NCBI GenBank assembly: GCA_034437315.1
Contig: DAOTUC010000303.1
Coordinates: 1-6,372, forward strand
Source of the DNA: DSAR01 sp034437315
Lineage (GTDB): Bacteria > Chloroflexota > Anaerolineae > B4-G1
Reading direction: 5' to 3'
DNA: 6,372 nucleotides
The translations under genes were made by a program, and so were the position numbers. Numbering within the stretch: the stretch's first letter is position 1; every line of letters starts with the position of its first letter. Shown piece by piece: positions 1 through 5,445 of this stretch. Under the pieces are notes generated by a model. The model saw nothing but the letters and a program-made list of their open reading frames with translations, ran no database searches and had not been told where the DNA came from.

Positions 1-143
1 CTGGAGTTTTCCAGTCAATCGTCATTAGAATTCGGAAGTCTCAAAAGGTGCATTGAACAGCCGATTTTGACGTGATAGTCAATCAGCTTTGCCTCTGAGA
101 TACTCGACGGAAGACTTCCGAATTCTTAAGTGGAAAACTCCAG
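1..143. repeat. Large imperfect inverted repeat, MITE-like or long hairpin, upstream of rsbS
   Basis: The ends of this stretch are exact reverse complements: 12 bases at 1-12 (ctggagttttcc) pair with 132-143. A second nested pair of 15 bases, 27-41 (agaattcggaagtct), pairs with 112-126. The arms are interrupted asymmetrically by 14 bases on the left (13-26) and 5 on the right (127-131). The central part, 42-111, shows no obvious gene. The 8-mer agtcaatc occurs at 13-20 and again at 77-84. The structure fits a small non-autonomous mobile element or a long regulatory hairpin in the leader of the downstream operon. Because the outer arm starts at base 1, the repeat may extend beyond the window. 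No transposase is present. The inverted repeat is directly seen; its nature is inferred. Confidence 0.65.
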
Positions 144-204
144 GTTCTCAGCAGAGATCTAAGTTTTATCCAAAGTCCAGTCTGTTCAAGTTAGGAGTTA
201 AATT
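144..204 (+). other. Leader between inverted repeat and rsbS-like gene
   Basis: This is a short AT-rich leader with no coding potential that I trust. It ends with a clear Shine-Dalgarno sequence, aggag at 193-197, seven bases before the ATG at 205. I could not identify a convincing -35/-10 promoter here or in the preceding repeat, so where the operon's transcript starts remains open. Confidence 0.5.
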
Positions 205-699
205 ATGGATGCATTTGAAGCAATGGATATTTCAATGGAAACCCCCACCATTCAGAAGCTGGAGAATCTACTGCTGGTCGCCGTGCCGCGCGATTTGACA
301 GATCGCGACGTGCTTGACCTGCGCCGCCAGGTGTTGGAGGAGACCCGCCGTTATCATTCGCAATGGGTGCTGCTCGATTTCTCCCGGGTGGACATCTGCG
401 ATAGCTTCTTTGGGCGCTTTATTCAGAGCACCGCCAGTATGGTCGGTTTGATGGGCGCTTCAGTCGTCGTCTCCGGCTTGCAAGACGCGGTGGTCGAGAC
501 GATGGTGGATCTGGGCATGACGTTGCCGAACATCCACGCCGTCCTGGATCTGGACGATGCCCTGGCGTTAAGCCGGGAGGACCAGCCAGAAGCGTGGACA
601 GACGATTCGCTCGATGCAGAGGGCGAGTTGTTCGATGACCTGGAATGGGAAATTTCAGAATCTGATGAATCATCATTTCCCGATTTGACCGAGGTGTAG
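205..699 (+). CDS. rsbS: RsbS-type STAS-domain antagonist with acidic C-terminal tail
   Basis: This 164-residue cytoplasmic protein resembles RsbS, the STAS scaffold that sequesters the RsbT kinase in stressosomes and releases it when phosphorylated. The STAS fold spans about residues 15-124. The segment VDICDSFFGRF (62-72) matches the RsbS phosphorylation loop, with Ser67 the likely target. The following MGASVVVSGLQDAVVETMVDLG stretch (from 83) and LDLDDAL (114-120) also follow RsbS. RsbS is usually about 120 residues. Here roughly residues 125-164 form an extra tail in which 17 of 40 residues are Asp or Glu, with no Lys or Arg. The start at 205 is supported by aggag seven bases upstream; in-frame ATGs at 223 and 235 lack such a site. 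The next gene starts one base after the stop, indicating co-transcription. No RsbR-type partner is visible; it could lie upstream. Confidence 0.85.
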   Translation: MDAFEAMDISMETPTIQKLENLLLVAVPRDLTDRDVLDLRRQVLEETRRYHSQWVLLDFSRVDICDSFFGRFIQSTASMVGLMGASVVVSGLQDAVVETMVDLGMTLPNIHAVLDLDDALALSREDQPEAWTDDSLDAEGELFDDLEWEISESDESSFPDLTEV

Positions 700-700
700 C

Positions 701-1114
701 ATGACAGAAAAACAATCGAGTCAGAGGGAATTTCCTATCCGTAGTGTGGTCGACGTGGTGCGCGCGCGACGCAGCGGGCTTGATATCGCGTTGAAGATGG
801 GCTTTCATCAAGCGGAGGCGAACAAGGTGGCCGTCGTCATTTCTGAATTAGGGCGAAATATCGAGCTGTACGCTGGAGAGGGCTTGATCACGGTGATAAC
901 CTATACCTCGGGGGGCGGCAAGTACATCGAGGTCGTGGCCGAGGATGAGGGGCCGGGCATTCCCGACATCGATCGCGTGTTGGCGGGCGGTTACACGACC
1001 TCTCAGGGCATGGGTTTGGGCATCTCCGGATCGCGGCGCTTGATGGACGAGTTCGAAATCAAATCGCAGGTTGGCGAAGGGACGCGCGTGCGGGCGATGA
1101 AGCGCTTGCGTTGA
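701..1114 (+). CDS. rsbT: RsbT-type serine kinase (GHKL ATPase)
   Basis: This 137-residue cytoplasmic protein matches the RsbT switch kinases, which phosphorylate the conserved Ser of RsbS and, once freed, activate a downstream partner (RsbU in Bacillus). GHKL motifs occur in order: N box ELGRNIELYAG (49-59), with the Arg-Asn typical of RsbT; G1 box DEGPGI (82-87); G2 lid GYTTSQGMGLGI (97-108); and GEGT (125-128). The MDEFEI segment (115-120) and the C-terminal basic-hydrophobic end are also RsbT-like, and the length is normal. It starts one base after the rsbS stop, with gaggtg overlapping the end of rsbS as ribosome site, so translation is probably coupled. Its expected substrate is the adjacent RsbS. 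The activated partner cannot be identified here because no RsbU is present in the window. Confidence 0.87.
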   Translation: MTEKQSSQREFPIRSVVDVVRARRSGLDIALKMGFHQAEANKVAVVISELGRNIELYAGEGLITVITYTSGGGKYIEVVAEDEGPGIPDIDRVLAGGYTTSQGMGLGISGSRRLMDEFEIKSQVGEGTRVRAMKRLR

Positions 1115-1130
1115 AGCCAATTGAAGCCAA
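1111..1130 (+). repeat. 10-bp perfect tandem duplication over the rsbT stop codon
   Basis: The decamer ttgaagccaa occurs twice head to tail at 1111-1120 and 1121-1130. The first copy contains the TGA stop of the rsbT-like gene (1112-1114), so the duplication lies in the 47-bp spacer before the next gene and leaves the protein unchanged. It looks like a recent slippage duplication. Confidence 0.8.
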
Positions 1131-1161
1131 CTGGGGCCGGTAGTTTGATGGAGAGAATGGG

Positions 1162-1587
1162 ATGCAGCCTGGGGTGGGGGGATGCGAGATTCGACTGCCG
1201 ATTCGGCGGGAGACTGATATACTGATCGCCTGCCAGAAGGGTCGGGCGCTGGCCGCCCGCCAGGGGCTTTCCAGCGACGATCAGGTTATCGTCGTGATCG
1301 CTATTTCGGAATTGGTGAACAATATCATTCAATACGCCCAGGTTGGGGAGGTCATTCTGAGCGCTGTACAACGTGATGATGGCGATGCCGGAATCCAGGT
1401 AGTGGCGCAAGACGAGGGCCCTGGCATTCCCGACATCGAACAGGCGTTGCAGGATGGTTTTTCGACCGGGGGCGGTTTAGGCCTGGGGCTTTCCGGCGCC
1501 AGGCGGATGATGGACGAGTTTGACATTTTTTCTGAGGTGGGCCGTGGCACAGTCGTGACCATGAGGAAGTGGAGTTCTAAAAGATGA
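1162..1587 (+). CDS. Second RsbT-like GHKL kinase / anti-sigma-factor-type ATPase
   Basis: This 141-residue protein is a paralogue of the preceding RsbT-like kinase. GHKL motifs are intact: N box ELVNNIIQYA (50-59), G1 DEGPGI (84-89), G2 GFSTGGGLGLGL (99-110) and GRGT (127-130), followed by MMDEFDI in both-paralogue style. The two genes share the segment DEGPGIPDI, and 17 identical bases encode part of it (956-972 and 1423-1439), suggesting an old tandem duplication. The N box differs: Val-Asn-Asn replaces the Gly-Arg-Asn of the first copy, so substrate choice may differ. The start at 1162 has ggagag six bases upstream. Its stop overlaps the next gene's ATG (ATGA at 1584-1587). It could act on RsbS, on an unseen STAS protein, or as an RsbW-like anti-sigma factor; no sigma factor is visible. 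Confidence 0.8.
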   Translation: MQPGVGGCEIRLPIRRETDILIACQKGRALAARQGLSSDDQVIVVIAISELVNNIIQYAQVGEVILSAVQRDDGDAGIQVVAQDEGPGIPDIEQALQDGFSTGGGLGLGLSGARRMMDEFDIFSEVGRGTVVTMRKWSSKR

Positions 1588-2243
1588 ATGAACGGGACGG
1601 GACGATAGGCGAGGCGACGAGTGAATGCTCTGTCATCGAATGGGGCGTCACCGCCGAATCATTCGATGGCGGCGATGAGTCTGGAGATCAATATCTGGTG
1701 AAGACTTTCACCGATGGCGCGTTAGTGGCCGTGATCGATGGGTTGGGACACGGGCCCAAGGCCGCGGTGGCCAGTAAGGCGGCGATTGCTGTGTTGAAGG
1801 AATGCGCCGATTGTTCGGTGGACGTTTTGATGCGCCGCTGCCACGAAGGCGTGCGAAGGACGCGCGGCGTCGTGATGAGTTTGGCCTCCTTCGACGGGCG
1901 CGCCGACGCCATGACCTGGCTCGGTGTGGGGAACGTCAGGGGCGTGTTGTTGAGGAAGGATGACGAGCCGGCGCACGGGCGCGAGCGGCTGCTCCTGCGC
2001 GGGGGAGTGGTGGGATACAATCTGCCCACCCCTCGGCCGAGCGTGCTGTCGGTGAAGCCGGGCGACACGCTGATCTTCGCGACCGATGGCCTGCGGAGCG
2101 TCTTCGTCGAGGATCTGACCTTTAGCGATTCGCCCCAGGAGATGGCCGATCAAATCTTCGCCCAATATCGGCGCGGGACCGACGACGCGATGGTGCTGGT
2201 GGCCCGGTACGTCGGCGCTCCCGGGACGAATCCGGCGACTTGA
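1584..2243 (+). CDS. rsbX: RsbX-type PP2C/SpoIIE-family serine phosphatase
   Basis: This 219-residue stand-alone phosphatase domain resembles RsbX, which dephosphorylates RsbS (and RsbR) to return RsbT to the stressosome. Metal-binding PP2C motifs are present: ESGDQYLV (32-39, with Asp35), DGLGHG (52-57), GVGN (114-117), ATDGL (166-170) and GTDDA (198-202). The region CHEGVRRTRG then GNVRGVLL follows RsbX in spacing, and there is no N-terminal sensor or coiled coil as found in RsbU. The length is slightly above the roughly 200 residues of Bacillus RsbX; a short extra N-terminal segment accounts for the difference. The ATG overlaps the upstream stop in an ATGA, with gtggag about nine bases before it, so coupled translation is likely. 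A generic SpoIIE-family phosphatase is the alternative, but the position after rsbS and rsbT genes favours RsbX. Confidence 0.85.
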   Translation: MNERDGTIGEATSECSVIEWGVTAESFDGGDESGDQYLVKTFTDGALVAVIDGLGHGPKAAVASKAAIAVLKECADCSVDVLMRRCHEGVRRTRGVVMSLASFDGRADAMTWLGVGNVRGVLLRKDDEPAHGRERLLLRGGVVGYNLPTPRPSVLSVKPGDTLIFATDGLRSVFVEDLTFSDSPQEMADQIFAQYRRGTDDAMVLVARYVGAPGTNPAT

Positions 2244-2253
2244 TGCGTGTGTG

Positions 2254-2258
2254 GGAGG
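2254..2258 (+). promoter_or_regulatory. Strong ribosome binding site that sets the cheW start
   Basis: The sequence ggagg lies five bases before the ATG at 2264. An upstream in-frame ATG at 2243 (overlapping the rsbX stop) and a TTG at 2240 have no comparable site, so 2264 is preferred. Confidence 0.7.
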
Positions 2259-2263
2259 ATGAG

Positions 2264-2947
2264 ATGAATCAACATAGCCTGAATGAAGATCGTGGCTTTA
2301 ATTGGTCGGTGGTCCGCCAACGGATTAGCAAAGCCGATGTTGCGCTGGAAGCGTCTGCCGAAATATCCCGTGAGGAGATGGAGGAGATATGGGCCCGGCG
2401 GGCGGAAGAATTGGCCGCGCTGCCGGTCGAGGAGGACGAGCGGGGGCACATTCGGCTGGTTATGGTCAGATTGGGATGTGAGATCTACGGCATTGAGGCC
2501 CATCACGTCTTCAATGTCAGGACCGCCGACCAGATCACCGCCGTGCCCCGGACGCCGGCGTGGGTGGCCGGCGTCATCAATTTGCGGGGGCGCATCTTCT
2601 CGGTGGTCGATCTGCGCCGTTATTTCAACCTCCCGGAGGGAGAGCGCGCGGATTGCGATAGCTTTGAAACCGGGGAGGCGATGCCCCGCATCATTGTCGT
2701 GGAGACGCCGGATATGGAAATTGCGTTGTTGGTCGATGAGGTCTTGACGGTAGAGGCTTTGCCAATGGGCGACCTGCAAGATGCGACCGGAACCGTGCGC
2801 GGCCTGCACCCCGAATATGTGCAAGGGGTGATCGCCCGCCCGGTCGTCGGGGATGATCAGCCCCAAAGCAACTCAATGTTGGTGGTTTTAGATCTGGTGA
2901 CGTTGTTGGCCGACGAACGATTGATTATCCACGAGGAGATCGTCTGA
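2264..2947 (+). CDS. cheW: CheW-domain chemotaxis adaptor with N-terminal helical extension
   Basis: This 227-residue protein carries a CheW domain at about residues 62-222. CheW docks the CheA kinase onto the signalling tips of chemoreceptors beneath the inner membrane. The diagnostic core is VAGVINLRGRIFSVVDLRRYF (101-121), where the NLRG turn and nearby Arg belong to the receptor/CheA interface; LLVDEV (156-161) and LVVLDLVTLL (206-215) complete the fold. A typical CheW has about 150-170 residues, so the first 60 are extra: charged, predicted helical, including EEMEEIWARRAEELAALP (37-54). Similar short IxxxRAxxLA segments precede CheW domains in some other bacteria. The start at 2264 is chosen by its ribosome site; starting at 2243 would add seven residues. 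The gap to rsbX is only 20 bases, so it probably belongs to the same operon. There is no CheA or response-regulator domain. Confidence 0.88.
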   Translation: MNQHSLNEDRGFNWSVVRQRISKADVALEASAEISREEMEEIWARRAEELAALPVEEDERGHIRLVMVRLGCEIYGIEAHHVFNVRTADQITAVPRTPAWVAGVINLRGRIFSVVDLRRYFNLPEGERADCDSFETGEAMPRIIVVETPDMEIALLVDEVLTVEALPMGDLQDATGTVRGLHPEYVQGVIARPVVGDDQPQSNSMLVVLDLVTLLADERLIIHEEIV

Positions 2948-3009
2948 CATCTTCTCACCGGTCGTCACTTTCCCACTGATTGAGAGTGTCTTAAAAATGA
3001 GGTTCTCTG
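2948..3009 (+). other. Start of the cheW-mcp gap with a weak hairpin
   Basis: A seven-base stem, cactttc (2966-2972) with gagagtg (2982-2988) and one G-T pair, closes a nine-base loop just after cheW. It is followed by tctt and then A residues, not a real T tract, so it is at best a poor intrinsic terminator. No promoter or gene is recognisable here. Confidence 0.3.
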
Positions 3010-3142
3010 GGATTTCGCATGGCGAGACCCTAAAGGTTTTGCTCAAGGCCGCGCAAACAACGTTTTTGCCTTAAACAATGACCTTTTTCCATCAAAACTA
3101 GCGCAAAAACCTTTAGGGTCTATGATGGGCCATGCGAAATCC
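3010..3142. repeat. Large two-part inverted repeat between cheW and the first mcp
   Basis: Two nested arm pairs are exact reverse complements: 14 bases at 3010-3023 (ggatttcgcatggc) with 3129-3142, and 16 bases at 3025-3040 (agaccctaaaggtttt) with 3106-3121. One base separates the arms on the left (3024) and seven on the right (3122-3128). A looser match may extend the arms to about 3001 and 3150. The centre, about 3041-3105, holds no gene. Folded as RNA it would form a long hairpin; as DNA it resembles a MITE or dispersed palindromic repeat. The motif agaccctaaaggtttt looks to me like intergenic repeats seen in Chloroflexota genomes, but that is recollection and untested. A run of eight T (3166-3173) follows 23 bases after the right arm, so a transcription-attenuating role for the cheW-mcp gap is also possible. 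Confidence 0.75.
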
Positions 3143-3193
3143 TGAAGACCCAAAAATGATATTGCTTTTTTTTGTGACACGAGGAGCTAGACT

Positions 3194-5431
3194 ATGCGTT
3201 TGTCAGAGCGTTTTCAAATTCGATCCATTCAGGCGAAGATTATTTTGTGGGCGGCGCTTTGTGTCGTTGGCGTCTCGGTCGCGATCATCGTCTACGCCAC
3301 GTTATCTCTGTACGATACAGCGCGACGCAGCGCCCGCGATCAGGTGATCGCGGGTGCCAGCCCGCAAATTTCCGCCATTACCGCTCAATTCGATAAAACC
3401 CTGGATATGGCGCACACGTTAGCCCATATTTTGACCGGCCTGCAAAGCGAGACTGACCATTGGTCTCCCGAACAGGTTGGGACTGTGATTAAGAGCGCGC
3501 TAGGCAGCAGTGATGGCCCGCTCGTCGGCGCTTACGTGGTGTGGGAACCCCCGACGCTCGATGAGCAGGAGGATGATCAAGCGGGTGATGTAGAGGATGA
3601 TGTAGAAGGCGGTCAATTTGTAAACGTCGATGGGCGTCTCGTCGCTTACGTGATAAAGGATCGAGATGGACAAATCCACCTGGCGCCGGTCGGCGCCGAA
3701 CAGGCGGAGAAATTGATCGGTTATTACCAGGAATCGGCCGGCGCTATGCAAGCCAACGTGTTCGAACCCCGCCCGCAGGCGATACGTGGAAGTGAGATAC
3801 CAGTCATCTCCTTCGTCGCGCCATTGGTGGACGACGCTCAATTTTTGGGCATTGTGGGCCTTGATCTCGACATGGATTTCTTCCAGCGGCGGGTCGACGA
3901 GGCGACAGTCTACGAAGATTTTGGGCAAATGGCAGTCTTCAGCCCGGCAGGCGTATTGGCGGCGGCGAAAGGGCGGCCGGAATGGGTCGGTATGCGTGTG
4001 CAGGACGTCTACGAGGATTTTGACGCGCGCGCCGCCCTGGAGCAAGACCAGGAATACGTTGAGACGGCGGGAGATTTTCTACAGGTCGTCCTGCCCATCG
4101 CGTTCGATTCGGCGGTCAAGCCCTGGCGCGTCGGCTTCTGGGTGCCATGGGACCAGGCGACGGCGCGCGAGAACCAATTGAAGTGGCAGTTCGTGGGGAT
4201 CGGTGTGTTCTTCACCCTGTTGGCTCTCGGCGCGCTGTGGTACGTCTCCGGATTGGTGGTCAAACCGATCACCCAGATCACCGAGGTGGCCCGTTCGGTG
4301 GCGGAGGGCAATCTATCCGTCAGCGTTCAGGTTCAACAGAAGGATGAGACGGGCGTGTTGGCCGATGTGTTTAATCAGATGGTGTTTCAGTTGCGCGATA
4401 TGTTGCGCAGCGAACAGGAACAGCGAGAATACCTGGAGATATCTGTACGCGAGTACGTGGCCTATATGGATGAGGTGGCCCAGGGGAATCTGAGCGCCCG
4501 GTTAGACGTCGTCGGGTACGGTTCGGGAGAGGACCCGTTGATCGTATTGGGGCGCAGCCTGAACGAAATGACGGCTAGCTTACAACAGATGATCCGCCGG
4601 ATTCAGGAGGCGGCGAATGACCTGAGCGCCTCCTCTTCAGAAATCCTGGCGGCGACGACCCAACAGGCGAGCGGGGCCAGCGAGCAATCGGCGGCCATCA
4701 GCCAGACGACGACGACGGTGAGCGAGTTGAAGACCATCGCTGAACAATCGGTCTCGCGGGCGCAGGAGGTGGCCGGCGCGTCGCGACGGACGGTGGAGGT
4801 ATCGCAGCAGGGGATCGAGACGGTCGATGAGACGATCGCCAGCATGCGTGAGATCAAGGCCCGCGTCGAGTCAATCGCCGAGAACATCCTGGCGCTTTCA
4901 GAACAGACGCAACAGATCGGCGAGATCATCGCCACGGTGAACGACATCGCGGACCAATCGAATATGTTGGCCTTGAACGCCAGCGTGGAGGCGGCGCGGG
5001 CGGGCGAATACGGCAAGGGCTTCGCCGTGGTGGCCCAGGAGGTGCGCAACCTGGCAGAGCAATCGCGACAAGCGACGGCGCAGGTGAAGACAATCCTTTC
5101 CGACATCCAGCGGGCGACCAACGCGACGGTGATGGCCACGGAAGAGGGCACCAAAGGGGCCGACGAGGGCGTGGCGCTGGCGGCCCAGGCGGGCGAAACA
5201 ATCGAGCAACTGGCGGGCGTGATTGAGGAATCGGCCCAGGCGGCGATGCAACTCGTCGCCGGAGGACGACAGCAGGCCTCCGGCGTGGAGCAGGTGTCGC
5301 TCGCGATGCAGAACATCAACCAGGCGACGGCGCAGAGCCTGGCCAGCACGCGCGAAGCTGAGCGCGCTGCACAGGATTTGAATGGATTGGCGCACCGTTT
5401 GAGCGAAATCGTGGCGCGCTATCAATTGTGA
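3194..5431 (+). CDS. Methyl-accepting chemotaxis protein, dCache-HAMP type
   Basis: This 745-residue inner-membrane chemoreceptor has a short cytoplasmic start, TM1 (about 16-40), a large extracytoplasmic region (41-325) of double-Cache type, TM2 (about 332-355), HAMP (355-407), a second HAMP-like segment (about 413-466, EYVAYMDEVAQGNLSARLDV) and the long signalling coiled coil (about 470-740). The hairpin tip that contacts CheW and CheA is ADQSNMLALNASVEAARAGE (586-605), close to the universal receptor tip but with Ser-Asn-Met and Ser-Val in place of the common Thr-Asn-Leu and Ala-Ile. There is no C-terminal NWETF-type CheR tether. The Cache domain contains VGAYVVWEP (111-119) and FLGIVGLDLDMDFFQ (217-231), typical of amino-acid/small-molecule sensing Cache receptors, but the ligand cannot be read. 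An acidic insert (123-138) is unusual. The start at 3194 has gaggag seven bases upstream. It probably signals through the nearby CheW. Confidence 0.92.
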   Translation: MRLSERFQIRSIQAKIILWAALCVVGVSVAIIVYATLSLYDTARRSARDQVIAGASPQISAITAQFDKTLDMAHTLAHILTGLQSETDHWSPEQVGTVIKSALGSSDGPLVGAYVVWEPPTLDEQEDDQAGDVEDDVEGGQFVNVDGRLVAYVIKDRDGQIHLAPVGAEQAEKLIGYYQESAGAMQANVFEPRPQAIRGSEIPVISFVAPLVDDAQFLGIVGLDLDMDFFQRRVDEATVYEDFGQMAVFSPAGVLAAAKGRPEWVGMRVQDVYEDFDARAALEQDQEYVETAGDFLQVVLPIAFDSAVKPWRVGFWVPWDQATARENQLKWQFVGIGVFFTLLALGALWYVSGLVVKPITQITEVARSVAEGNLSVSVQVQQKDETGVLADVFNQMVFQLRDMLRSEQEQREYLEISVREYVAYMDEVAQGNLSARLDVVGYGSGEDPLIVLGRSLNEMTASLQQMIRRIQEAANDLSASSSEILAATTQQASGASEQSAAISQTTTTVSELKTIAEQSVSRAQEVAGASRRTVEVSQQGIETVDETIASMREIKARVESIAENILALSEQTQQIGEIIATVNDIADQSNMLALNASVEAARAGEYGKGFAVVAQEVRNLAEQSRQATAQVKTILSDIQRATNATVMATEEGTKGADEGVALAAQAGETIEQLAGVIEESAQAAMQLVAGGRQQASGVEQVSLAMQNINQATAQSLASTREAERAAQDLNGLAHRLSEIVARYQL
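4649..4771 (+). repeat. Near-identical DNA segment shared with the second mcp (copy 1)
   Basis: Codons 486-526 of the first receptor align without gaps to 6211-6333 in the second. I count 11 differences in 123 bases, about 91% identity, and most are silent. This is the start of the methylation helix region. The rest of the two proteins upstream of it is unrelated, so it reflects a shared signalling module. Confidence 0.75.
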
Positions 5432-5434
5432 TTT

Positions 5435-5440
5435 GGGAGG
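5435..5440 (+). promoter_or_regulatory. Ribosome binding site of the second mcp
   Basis: The sequence gggagg lies five bases before the ATG at 5446. A nearer ATG at 5441 runs straight into a TAA stop, so 5446 is the start. Confidence 0.7.
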
Positions 5441-5445
5441 ATGTA

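Noticed and set aside
67..104. Possible promoter: ttgacg at 67-72 with gatact downstream
   Set aside because: The spacing to any plausible -10 is about 25 bases and the hexamers are poor; it was not reported as a promoter.
89..298. Short + strand open frame starting inside the first inverted repeat
   Set aside because: It overlaps the rsbS start in another frame, has no good ribosome site and its protein has no recognisable features.
2150..2866. Long antisense open frame opposite cheW
   Set aside because: The sense strand has clear CheW motifs. The antisense product has no recognisable family and no supported start.
1..3142. CRISPR array
   Set aside because: The repeats are inverted and nested, not regularly spaced direct repeats, and there are no cas genes.
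3143..3173. Intrinsic terminator formed by the second inverted repeat plus T8
   Set aside because: The T run is 23 bases past the stem, too far for a canonical terminator; it is only mentioned as a possible attenuator.
3132..3347. Short + strand open frame beginning in the right arm of the second inverted repeat
   Set aside because: It runs into the receptor gene in a different frame, and its start lies in repeat sequence. The receptor frame has strong domain support.
4603..5349. Long antisense open frame opposite the first receptor signalling domain
   Set aside because: Its Ala/Ser/Cys-rich product is what antisense reading of GC-rich Ala/Gln/Glu helix codons gives, and no domain is visible.
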